64,000 nucleotides of DNA from Panagrolaimus kolymaensis. Its lineage: Eukaryota; Nematoda; Chromadorea; Rhabditida; Panagrolaimidae. Positions 45,794 through 56,044 of this stretch are shown here, piece after piece. The DNA lies in the NCBI GenBank assembly GCA_028622995.1, contig JAJQJQ010000021.1, forward strand, positions 3,410,001 through 3,474,000. Direction: 5' to 3'. Positions within the stretch are counted from its first letter, which is position 1. Each line of letters opens with the position of its first letter. The translations under genes and the position numbers were made by a program. Below the pieces are notes generated by a model. That model saw nothing but the letters and a program-made list of their open reading frames with translations. It did not search any database and had not been told where the DNA came from.

Positions 45794-46310
45794 TCCTAAA
45801 AATTGAACATATTATGTAAAGTAAAACAACCATAGTCAAATAAAAGCAAGAGCAACTTTTATAAAATAATAATAACAACAAAACCAACCTAAACAAGAAG
45901 ACTATCCAACACGATGACCATAAAATAAGAAGCAGAAGGATGAAAGATGAAGGAAGTAAGCAGCAAGCAACGACGCAACGAATATGTAAGAATGAACAAT
46001 AAAATTTTGCCGCCAAAAAAATGGAAGGCAAGAACATTCATTTTTTCCATGTGAAAGAATCTGCTGTTTGTCATAAAATTTGAATACTTTTTTTGCTTGA
46101 TTTTATTTTCGTGGAAAAATGGCAAACACATTCAACAAACAATTTTCACAGAGATCATGATAATTTGCATATCATCACCATTCTCCAGTCTCAAAAACTT
46201 TTCGATGTCATTGTTTTTGTAATCATTGGTTGAGTTGAATTTGTGAAACGTCATCTCTCCTCTCTTTATCAATTCTTCTGTGTCCTGATCGCTGCAACAA
46301 CAATTTGAAA
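45794..46310. other. Intergenic region between divergent genes
   Basis: Holds the two promoters; no exon is recognised. Confidence 0.45.
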
Positions 46311-47338
46311 ATGTCCAAATCCAAAGGAGATAATCTTCCTCACAAAGCTTTGAATTTATTTGATGCTTTGATCAACCAACTTATTGATGGAACTGAAAAG
46401 GTTAGTTGATTTTGTGGATTGATTACAAAGTTGTACATGTTCGTTATTTTTCTTTAATTCCTCTTTATTTTTAGCTATCATATAATCCTCAATTCTTAAA
46501 TGAAGGTACACAATCAACTCCATTATGCAAAACATCAATTGCTCGCTCAAAGTATGGTCCTCGTCGTTCATGTCTTGCATCATCAACTTTAAAGAAATGT
46601 TCACGTCCAAGTTCTTCTCTTCGTAGTGTTCCAGAATCTGAAGGTGAATATGATTTCGAAAACAATATCTTTGAATCATCTGGTGCTTCTGGTTCAACAT
46701 TTGAAATGATAAACAACGCAAAAGCAATTCGAGATTTTGTCAATGTTGAATCTGATGAAGAAGAAGAAATCTCAACTGAAATCTTGGATAAAATGCTTCG
46801 AAGTGGTCCATCAATTGTAAAAAGTGTAAGTTTTGTATTTGACATTTTGTGCCTTTATTACTATCTTTCATTTTTAGACAGCATCTGTTTCATCTCTTGC
46901 TAGTTCATTCACTCAAGTTCGTTGCTGTGATGAACCACATTCTTATTCACCTCAAATTCGAAGACAAGGAGCTGGTCATGATACATCATCATCTTTGGAT
47001 GCTCTTTCTGATGAAGTTTCTCAACAAAGGGCTACAGTAAATTGTTATCTTTCTAAATTTGTCCATCATGTATTTCAAAATTTTAGTTAACAACAAAACG
47101 TCTTGCTAATGGAATTAATGGATGTGAAGTAACTTTTTCAACTCAAAATGTCGATGGAGCTCCTTTGATAATTCGAGCTGTATGTCCCAACTTTGATCCA
47201 CGTCGCGTATGGGTTAATGGAAAACCATTTGAATACATCGATTCAGAAAGTGATGAACCTCTCATTGATTCAAGTGTTGATTTTGTTGGAACTCCTGATA
47301 CTGAATTTGATGAAGAAGAAACAACATTGAAATATTGA
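46311..47338 (+). CDS. Acidic Ser-rich protein, unknown
   Basis: Exons 46311-46400, 46475-46825, 46878-47036 and 47087-47338, all introns phase 0; 283 residues. I do not recognise the family. The N-terminal 30 residues (HKALNLFDALINQLIDGTEK) form a possible amphipathic helix. The middle is Ser/Arg-rich (SKYGPRRSCLASSTLKKCSR) and then acidic (ESDEEEEISTEILDKMLRSG). The C-terminal exon holds a short globular-looking part (EVTFSTQNVDGAPLIIRAV then DPRRVWVNGKPFEYID) and an acidic tail ending ETTLKY. Composition suggests a soluble, phosphorylatable regulatory protein. The consistent phase-0 introns and flanking splice signals support a real gene. Confidence 0.78.
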
Positions 47339-47425
47339 TTTGTATTATTTGTGTTTTTATGTTTTATGTAATTATGTGATTAAACTTTATTTTTTGATGT
47401 AAATAAATTTCATATTATGTTTCAT

Positions 47426-47979
47426 TCAATCTTCTTCTTGGGTTTTACGATTGCTTACTTTTTCACTGATAACAATTAAACCATAATCTTCTGGCAAATT
47501 AGTTGGCTTTTCAGTTTTCGGGATTGCATCTTCTAGTTTCGGTGAAGTCTTTTGCATAAGATCGATATGTTCATAATGATCTCGATGTTCTTTTTGGTGA
47601 ACAATAATGATTCCATCTTCATTTGTTGGAGATATGGTGGTTTCGGAAACAGAAGCTGGTGGTAGAGGTGGCGCTGTTTTTGGTACTTCATAAGGACATT
47701 TGCCTTTCAAGAATACAAATTCAATGTCCTGGTAAACATTAACAGACGTATTTTGTTTGACATTTAACAAATGCAGTGCACTCTCTAAAACGCTGTTACA
47801 ATGTTAAATTTCAAAGTTATTTTATGTGTTAAACAAAAAATGAAACAATTTTTGTTAAATTGATTAGAATATCTTAAAGACGTGTCTTTTTACTAGACGA
47901 TAACTTTGATGCATTAACATAATCTGGATACAATAATAATTTGAAAAAAGCTTACGTTAGTATATTTTGTATGTGACAT
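47426..47979 (-). CDS. Small Pro-rich protein, uncertain first exon
   Basis: The main exon (47782-47426, minus) reads from SALHLLNVKQNTSVNVYQDI through a Pro/Thr-rich middle to EKPTNLPEDYGLIVISEKVS and a Lys/Glu end. A phase-0 first exon 47979-47956 (MSHTKYTN, donor GTAAGC) joins if the second AG of the sequence TTTTAGAG is the acceptor, giving 126 residues. The main exon is convincing by composition; the first exon and its 173-nt intron are tentative. No domain recognised. It converges with the acidic Ser-rich gene, 3' ends 88 bp apart. Confidence 0.5.
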
Positions 47980-48108
47980 TTATTCTTGAAAGCATTCTTA
48001 ATAAATATGCGCAAAATGTGGGAAACTTCGATTGATTCATTTTTTGAATTTCTATGATATAAGTAAGCGAATAATATAATATTTATGAACTTATGAAGCT
48101 TTTGCACT

Positions 48109-48336
48109 GATGCCCGGAGAAGCCTTCCATCACTTCAACTATCTGTTTTCCTTCCAGGTTTTCGAGAACTTCCTACACCCCAACTTGAACTATTCGATCT
48201 TGATGATGCATTTTCATCTGCTGAATCTCGTTTATCTAAACTTACAACTCGATGCAATGAAAGTGAAACGGAAAGATTTATTAAAGAAGCTGGATATTTA
48301 TTAGGTATTGGTCGAACTCTTCCAATTCAAGAATGA
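48109..48336 (+). pseudogene. osm-6: Orphan 3' exon of IFT52/OSM-6
   Basis: Plus-strand codons read LPSLQLSVFLPGFRELPTP then QLELFDLDDAFSSAESRLSK, LTTRCNESETERFIKEAG and YLLGIGRTLPIQE-stop. This matches the conserved end of IFT52 (family pattern F-R-[DE]-L-P-x-P-x-LELFDLD-[ED]-[AST]-FSS followed by RL..LT..C), the intraflagellar-transport B subunit needed for cilia. The rest of IFT52, including the GIFT domain, is absent: upstream is a stop (48094-48096) and then non-coding sequence and a minus-strand gene. The end is also shorter than usual, lacking the final helix. It is therefore a fragment: a partial duplicate, translocated exon or decayed gene. The frame itself is intact, so it is recent or still transcribed. 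Confidence 0.6.
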
Positions 48337-48450
48337 ACAGCTACGCACAAACATGTTTTGTTGTTGCAAAGTACATAAAAATCAAAAGAAATCTTCATTT
48401 TATTTATATTTTAAACACAAAAATACATACATTAGTTTAATTATTAAACA

Positions 48451-49844
48451 TTACAAATTTTTACGACGACCAATGAGTACTTCTTGTTGACGATTTTGAG
48501 GATGCATTGATTTAGCATGTTGTTCACAGTAATTGAAGAATTCACTGAAAAAATGGATATCCATTAGTAACAATAACACTTCGTATCTAATTATAGCAAT
48601 AAAAAATCCACCAAGATGATGAAACAAAACTTACGTTAAAATAGAAATAAAAAGTGGTGCACGATGAATCCAACTATGCCCAAGATGTAAGTTTGATTCA
48701 AATTCGATAAATTTCACGTCAATATCAGCTTTTTTTGCAGCTTCAGCAAGAGATTCACCAAGTTTGATTGGAATGATCATATCATCAGCAGCATGCATAA
48801 TAAGAACAGGACATTTGAAACGTTGAATTGATTTATCAGATTCCATTACGAGACCATATTGAATCCATTTATCAATTATAAGCTTATCAAACCATTTTCC
48901 AAGCCAGCTCCAAGGTTTAGCATAAGGATGATTTTTGATTGCATCATGAATATTATTGAATGGTGATTCTAAAATAGTACCATACGGAGCCATTCCAAGA
49001 TCACAAAGTTCAGCAACGAATCGAGCAGAAACTCCAGTACCCATCGAGTGTCCCCAAACATAAACGTGTTTGTTAGGAGCCTTTTCACGAACATATTCAT
49101 AAATAAAATAGGCATCTTCGACTAAACCATCTTCACTTGGAGTTCCAGTTGAATCACCATAGCCACGATAATCAATAGCAACAACATGAAAATTCATGGC
49201 GGATAAGCGATTGTAAAGGTCCACTCGATATGGTGTGGAACGATCAGATTTGTTTCCATGAAAATAAACTATGATTCCTTGAGATGATTCACTTGAAAGA
49301 AGATGTTCAAATTCGGCATTGGTTAAAGCAGCTGGACGACGTTTACCATTTTGTAATTCTTCAATTTTCTCAGAAATTTCAAGTGGAAGAATATGCCATA
49401 CACCAAGAACAGGTTCCAATCCATTACATAAAACTTTTGCTCCTTTTTCTTTCAAACGAAATTGACGACCAATTGATTTAACACCATGTGATTGAAGATT
49501 ATCATAATCAACATTTGGAAGTTTTACTAAAAAATAAAAAGCATTACAACATTTTCACGTACATAATATCAAGATCAAAGAAAGCAAGAAACACCAACTA
49601 CCTTACCAAAATTTAAGAAGAAAACATGTTGACTAAAGCGTGGAAAAACATTAAATACAATTGGCACAATAACATAAAGCAATGTGAGAGGAATTGCAGC
49701 AATTAGAAGAATATTTTGAAATACTGATGAGGAAGCAAGCCAAAGTGTAGCCGAAATTGCTGAATTGAAGAATGAACAGCTTTCTTTTGATAATTCTTGT
49801 ATTGACATAGACATTTCACTTTTCGACGACATGTTTTTGAACAT
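48451..49844 (-). CDS. ABHD12-like serine hydrolase (lysophospholipase)
   Basis: Minus-strand exons 49844-49607, 49526-48635 and 48544-48451; 407 residues. A Ser-rich N-terminus is followed by one TM helix (about residues 36-60, FQNILLIAAIPLTLLYVIVPIVF). The alpha/beta-hydrolase domain then shows the oxyanion motif VYFHGN, DYRGYGDSTGTPSE, the nucleophile elbow GHSMG (Ser about 240), the acid in LIMHAADDMIIP (Asp about 327-328) and the terminal histidine in LGHSWIHRAP (about 363). Order and spacing match ABHD12, an ER-membrane lysophosphatidylserine lipase with its active site in the lumen. The protein ends without a KDEL. Activity on lysophosphatidylserine is inferred from the family. A second ATG (49829) five codons in is also possible. 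Confidence 0.94.
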
Positions 49845-50767
49845 CACGTACCACCACACAAATAGAAAAAGTGCAAAGAATTTCCAAAAACGATTTGAAG
49901 TGACGAAGAAATAATTTGCATGATGATTTTTTGGTGGATTAAAAAAAAGGTGATGACAGCTTTGAAAAAAATAACAAAATGTGCAAAATGAAAATATCGT
50001 TTTTTGAAGATTTCAAAATGCTGCACGCGAAAGCTTAAAAAAATGTGTTTTAGCAAGAAGGATTCCCTTGCTTCGTTGGATGTTTATTTAGCTTATTTTT
50101 GGAGCTCAAAATTATTTCAATTCGAAATGTTTGATACATACGAGACATAAAAATCAGATTTTTTTTTATTATTTAATCACCCAATCACATAAGGCACTAA
50201 TACTATCATATGCAGAATTTGATTCTGCATCAGATTCAACATATTAAAACAAACGAATGGTTGCCCAAAAAAGTACTTTCAAAAAACTTTTATTCTTATA
50301 AAGGAAATTCTCATTGCTATATTGCTTGGATTGGAAATTAATTATTTATGGTTTTGGTTTATTTTAAGCATGAACGCTTTTTTGATAATAAACATTTTAC
50401 ATAATGGCATCTCCTTTTCAAATTCACTGTTTTTTGTGAGCTTATTTATTATTTATCCAAGTACGGTTGATTTTTATATTTTTTATAATGGTCAATAGAC
50501 TACGATATCTTTGTAATTTCAACCTGACTTAAACACTTTTTACCACCTTATTAAATTTTATTAAACAAAATTAATTAATATCTGATGATCTTTGAAAAAA
50601 AGAAGAAATAATACTTTCTGGGTTAATAGAAACAAAAAAATGATAATAATTATTTACATTATAAATCTCCTTTAAAAAATTGCTAAACATTATAAAAGAA
50701 AAAAAGTTATACCAAGTAATTTTCCTGCTTATCTTTAAAAATAGCTAAAGTTTGAAAAAAAGGGTTT
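49845..50767. other. Intergenic, no gene seen
   Basis: AT-rich spacer between two minus-strand genes; no exon, RNA or repeat recognised. Confidence 0.5.
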
Positions 50768-53700
50768 TTAGACAGCGGTTATATGAGCATCCGACGAAGA
50801 TAACGTTGATTGCATTGAATTAGTTTTTCGACGTTCTAAAGAATCCCAAGCATTTTGACAAAGTTTTCTTAAAACATTTGCATCTTCACCCGATTGAAAT
50901 GATTTTACTGCTTCTGCGAGGGTTGAATGTTGTTGAGGAACGATTCGAGGGCGAGAAAATGTTGAATGTGGTGGAGCATTAAATGATGGACGATGGCGAA
51001 GTTGAGCTTGGCTATATGGTGGTGGAGCTAAAATTGATCGAATATGTTTAAGTTAGAGTTTTACCTTTTTGGAAAAGTGAAGTGTACCTTTAGATCTTCC
51101 AAGACTACAATATTCTTCAGGTAAACTTCGATTTGTTCCAGCTGAAAGTCTTGACGAAGATGAATTACTGCAATTATCCAATGACAAATTAGAGCTGCAA
51201 AGACTCAATCGAGCACTAGTTTCTCCAATCAATGGCATTTTAGGTGGTAAATCTTCTCCACCAACTTCTATTCCACTTTCTTCTGTTTCATTATCAGCTT
51301 GATCGCCAGTTGATGTACCAGACGAAGAAGCTTCTGAACCACTTGAAACACGATTACCCGCAACATTGGTAGCATTAATTTTTAGAGGCTTTATTGTTTC
51401 TACACATGATTCTGAATCGTTTTCAGTTTCTTCATCAATGGGACCAAGAGTTCGAACTTCCAAATGATTGCATGCATCTTCTTCATCACCCATAACAAAA
51501 ACCGCAGTGGCTGCAGATTCATCCGTTTCACTGCTGCAATATGTCGTTCCCGAACTAGTCATCGTGGAAGTTGTGGATTCAAACATTTTGTTGCAAAATG
51601 CTTGACGCGAAATTGTATTATTTGGAGTTGTATCATCCACAGATAAACTTGATAAAATCCTTAAAGGCTTTGCTTCTAGTGAATGGTTTTTGGAAGGTTG
51701 ATGTTGTTGAGCATCTTGAAGATCCTCTACCGATTCAAATGAGCAATTGCTGAATCGACTGTTATTATTATTTTGATGTTCAAGAGATTTGATTCGACTT
51801 TCTAAACTTTGAATATAATTAAATAATCGATCATTATGAGCTGCAGAACTTTGTTCAAGTTCAACATCTTCAATAGAAACATTTTGCATATTTTTTGCTA
51901 ATTGTCTCAATGCTTTTTCTCTTTCATGGTCAAATTCAACATGAGATTCAGTTGTTATTGATGATTGACCAATCTTTTCAACTTTTTTGGAAATATATTC
52001 ACGTTCAGAATCACTGCTTCTCGCTGATGATCCACAGCCTGCATCACTCGAATCTGCGTCATTGCCATAAACTATCTGAGTTCCCGCTGCTTCTTCCGCC
52101 ATTGCAGTTGCTTGAGAAATGATGGCTTGACGTTGTTCATCCAAATAAAGGCAAAGTCGTTTAAGTTCCTCATTTTCTGCAAGTAATTGTTGATGGCGAG
52201 TTTGTTGCTCTTGAATTCGTTGCTGATATGCCGTTATTTCCTGGAATGAGGAATTTTTAAAATTGACGTTGCTCTCGGGCGATGGAAAAAATGCAAACCT
52301 GTTTCATTAAATCAGAAGTATATCGACCAAATTTTTGCCATTCTTTACTAAGTTGTCGAGTTTTTTGGCGGTCTTCATCAAGGAAGCAACAAATATCTTG
52401 AAGCTGCTGATTATTAATTCGAAGGCTTTTGATTTCTTCTTTAAGCATTCGAATTTCATTTAAATGCATCTAAAAAAGGAGCAGATAAATTTTTTAAATA
52501 ATTATAATCTTTAATTCGATTTTAGGACTAAGAAATATTTATGAAACAACTTTATGGCTCCTAATATCATACTCTCATTAAAATTAGAGATCCCTTACTT
52601 CATGAGGTGATAACTTTAAAGCCCAATCGGATGGTTTTGCCAAAAATACAATTTTTGGTGGAGAATTTTCAGTTTCCATTATCACTCACGCTTTACAATT
52701 TAAAATTCTTAGATAAATAATTATAAAACGAAATTTTTGCTTACAATCTTTATTTCGTTCAATCAAAAAACTATTGCATTTTTTTTTGCAAACAGAAAAG
52801 TAATGATCTCTCCGCCTTATTTTTTTTGTTTATAAAAAATTTCTTTATTGTTTTTTTAGCTATAGCAACATCAGAAAAAGATCAAGCAAGCCACAAAAAA
52901 AAACTCGGTAGGTCAATTTGACACATGTCATCGCAACAAATTTTTTTCATTACAATGTTATTTTTTTATTTTATGTTGAAAAAAAAGTATAAATGTTTTT
53001 ATTGCTTCACCACAACAAATGACGTGAAGTTGGTTGAATTTTTGATCGCGGATAAGAATAACATTTTTTTAGCGGTGAAAAAAAAGAAAGAAAAAACAAA
53101 TAATTTCAATCGCTGATCTTCTTAAAAATTGCCAAAAATCAACAAGCAAAAAAAAAGCAAGCTTGTAACGGTCGATGGTCATTTTTTGTTTTTCTTTTCG
53201 ACACAAAAAAATCGAACAAGGATAAACTTGTTTAAATGAATGCTACTTTTTTATTTTCAAGAACTCAAAATAACAATGAAAAAAAAAATAGAAAGCCCAT
53301 TATGAAACTTGATTAGTTAATGAATGCAAAGAAAAAAGCTTGTTTTAAAACATAGATATGAACATTGACACTTGTTAATGAGATGTTTTCGATAAACAGA
53401 AAAACAAAAAACGAAAAGGTGAAGTTTGAGAAAAAGTATGAAATTGATGTTTTTCTTTTTTTCAAGTTTTATAATAAAAAGCTAAGAAGAAATTCTACCT
53501 ACCTCAACTCTTCGGTTTGCATCAGAAACAAGTTGGCCTTGTGAGGTCATTAACCGCCTATTTTCTGCTTCTAATGTCCGAATCCTTTGACGAGCTGATT
53601 CAATTGAAAGTGCCATCGCTGAACTACCTCCATTGCCGCCACTTGAAATGATGATTCCATTATTAGAGGTGGAGCAGATATTGTTAATATTCCCATGAGA

Positions 53701-53817
53701 ACTAGAATTATTATGATGCAAAGAAGATGAGGATGGTGGCGGTAAATGGGATAATGCTGATGGTGGCGGTTGTAGTTGTTGTTGTTGAATCATAGAAACA
53801 ACCAAGGATGGAGCCAT
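50768..53817 (-). CDS. picc-1: CCDC85-family coiled-coil protein (PICC-1-like)
   Basis: Minus-strand exons 53817-53503, 52469-52299, 52240-51088 and 51027-50768; 632 residues. The N-terminus is Gln/Pro/Ser/Asn-rich, then the conserved CCDC85 coiled coil begins (ARQRIRTLEAENRRLM, DANRRVE, HLNEIRMLKEEI). It continues through the family hallmark QDICCFLDEDRQK...SKEWQKFGRYTSDLM and LLAENEELKRLCLYLDEQR. The rest is Ser/Glu-rich and disordered with a second short coiled coil (LFNYIQSLESRIKSLEHQ), a proline-rich stretch and a final helix (LAEAVKSFQSGEDANVLRKL). C. elegans PICC-1 and vertebrate CCDC85 proteins act at cell junctions and in polarity, and bind beta-catenin-associated or PAR proteins. 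A second first exon at 52679-52599 splices to the same acceptor at 52469 and would bypass the first half of the coiled coil. Confidence 0.92.
52599..52679 (-). CDS. picc-1: Alternative first exon of the CCDC85 gene
   Basis: An ATG at 52679 opens 27 codons (METENSPPKIVFLAKPSDWA, then LKLSPHE) ending in the donor GTAAGG, phase 0, which matches the acceptor of the exon at 52469. Joining gives a 554-residue isoform with a distinct N-terminus and no ARQRIRTLEAEN segment. The composition (Pro, Trp, no homopolymer) and exact phase support a real exon. Confidence 0.6.
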
Positions 53818-55792
53818 CGTTCAAAATCCAGTTTTCTTTATAAACCACTTTTTTATTGGAATAATGTTTTTGTTGCGTAAGATAAAAAAATAACGAACTG
53901 CTACAAATCAAAAAAAAAAGATATAAAAAAGAGTGAGAAATGTTCGCTTTTTTATATCAACTGCTGCTTATTAAAATGGAGTAATGTGATTTTTTGAATG
54001 GCTATCACCCGATTGCTTGCTTTTTAGCTTATTTCACGGATGTTTTTTAATCATACAAAAAAATGAGTAATTATCTAAAAAAAATAATTCATCATTTAAA
54101 AAAACTAACTTCAAAAAGCAATAATAACAAATCATTGATAAAAAAAAAAGAAACCACGAAATCAAAAAAATTAAAACATCAAAAATTGGTCCATGAAAAA
54201 AAATTATGTTGCAATTCATTTTGAAAAACTTGTAGCATAAAAGATTTTTTTTTATCGCGAAAAAAACAAAAGAAGCTCTTGAAGCAAAAATGGAAGGGTA
54301 AAAAAAAGAAGCTTAAAACCTTTTTTCTTTTTTAAGTTTTTAAGTTCGTTAATGAAATGAATGAAAGAGGTTTTAAAAGAATGGAGAAAAGTAGGTTTAA
54401 AAGGTTTTTATCGGTCAGTTAAAAATGGAAAGAAAAAAGATTACAAAAACAAAAGAAGACAAGTTTTGCTTCTTCCAAAACTTTATCGCTGGTTGCTTTT
54501 AAAAAAATGGAAATTGAAAATTATGGACTTGAAGCCTACATTAGTAAAAACCGGAGAACAAAATACCATAGATTCAAGAAACTACAAACAAAATGGATAA
54601 TAAAATTAAAATTTAAAAACTTTGGATGGAATTTTAGAGGCATACCTATAATTCGCCTTTATCAGTGGCATCAAAACCAAAGATGTTTCGAATAAAATCC
54701 TCAAGTTTAATAAATCCATAAACATTATTTTTGCAAATTAACTAACGCGACGACAATGAAAAAGAGCAAAAATTAGTTAAAAAAGAAAAATATTTACTAA
54801 CAAATCCAAAAACACCTGATCTAAAAACTTATCACAATTCTAAAGTTTGTCACAATTTTTTCAAACCTTTTCACTAATTATATTTTCAGCTAATAACCAA
54901 GGCAAACGTTTGCCAACGCAAAATGTGATCTTATTTTTTATTGCCAGTTCAAATTCATTATTATTGCCTCATTCATCAAAATGCCGAAGAACAAAAAATT
55001 CATTTTCTTCTTTCCCATTTTTTTCTCTTTTGCATTCAAATGACATAAAAACTAAGGCAGTCTTCTTCATTTTTCCACTTCAAAAAAACAAAATAATAAC
55101 ATTGGCAATAATAAAAAAATGGCCTTTATTTAATGACGCTTAAAAAAGTTACAAATAAAAAAATATCTAATAAACCTATCAAAACTAACTCTTTTTTAGA
55201 AATAATATTTTTATACTCCTCCTAAAACAGAAAAAAGCGTTCGAAGAAGGCTATCTCATTTTTAGAACTCGTCGTTTCAAAAAAAGAAAAAAACAGAACG
55301 CGTTTTTTTGTTGCTGTCCTCGCCTTTGTTGTGTTTTTTATACTGCTAATTGATGCGGTTTATGTCATCTTCTTTTTTTTGTCTTCGTTAAATTTTCAAA
55401 CAATGCGAAGCTAATTTTTATCTCCAAAATTGGGATGAAAGATAAATGACATGACAGAGAGATAGTTTTTCGTTTGGTTTCTTTTTTTGAAACTTTTTTT
55501 GGAATAAAATGACAAATAAATTTTAAAAAAACTTAAAAAGACTTCTTTATTTAAAAAGTATTTTCAAATTTTTGGAAAGATGTGTTATAAAAAGAATAGA
55601 CAGATAGATCCACCAGGAAATTCTTTGAACGTCTCTTTTACATCAAGAAGATGGGAGGAAAAGATGAACACTTCTGTCAGAATTGTTTTTGAAACTTTTT
55701 TCAAACAAAATAGAAAGTGACAGAGCGAATGAATATTCAAGTTAAGACGTTTATTGAATGAAGGAAAAAAAACAACTAAAAATCTACTAACT
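53818..55792. other. Gene-free region upstream of CCDC85
   Basis: AT-rich sequence with long A and T runs. Lys-rich open frames near 54361-54695 look like chance translations of A-rich sequence. No exon or RNA gene is supported. Confidence 0.45.
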
Positions 55793-56044
55793 TTAAAGGG
55801 AGTGTCCCAAACGATGAGAATAATTTTACTACGACGGGTGTTCCTAGCCCGAAAGTTTCATTGTCTCAAAAGCTTACAAAGTGCTACGAATTTTTGAAGC
55901 TTTTTGTAGCATTTGGAGAAAATTTCGTAAGCTTTTGAAAAAACTTTGTAAAACTTTGTAAGACTTGGAGACAGTGAAGAAAAACTTTCGGGCTAGGAAC
56001 ACCCGCTGTAAGGGTTTTCTCATCGTTTGGGACACTCCCTTTAA
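55793..56044. mobile_element. TTAA-flanked palindromic MITE, about 244 bp plus flanks
   Basis: Both ends carry a long inverted repeat: TTAAAGGGAGTGTCCCAAAC at the left and its complement ending ...CACTCCCTTTAA at the right. The match extends about 70 bp, through CGGGTGTTCCTAGCCCGAAA, with a few gaps. The TTAA at each end (55793-55796, 56041-56044) fits a piggyBac-type TTAA duplication, though a TA duplication (Tc1/mariner) cannot be excluded because the palindrome runs through it. The middle (55872-55967) has smaller internal palindromes around GTGCTACGAATTTTTG. No transposase frame. It stands alone in the gene-poor part. Confidence 0.85.

Noticed and set aside
54361..54695. Lys-rich plus-strand frames (MKEVLKEWRKVGLKGFYRSV)
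   Set aside because: Composition follows the local A-rich sequence; no supporting splice sites or homology.
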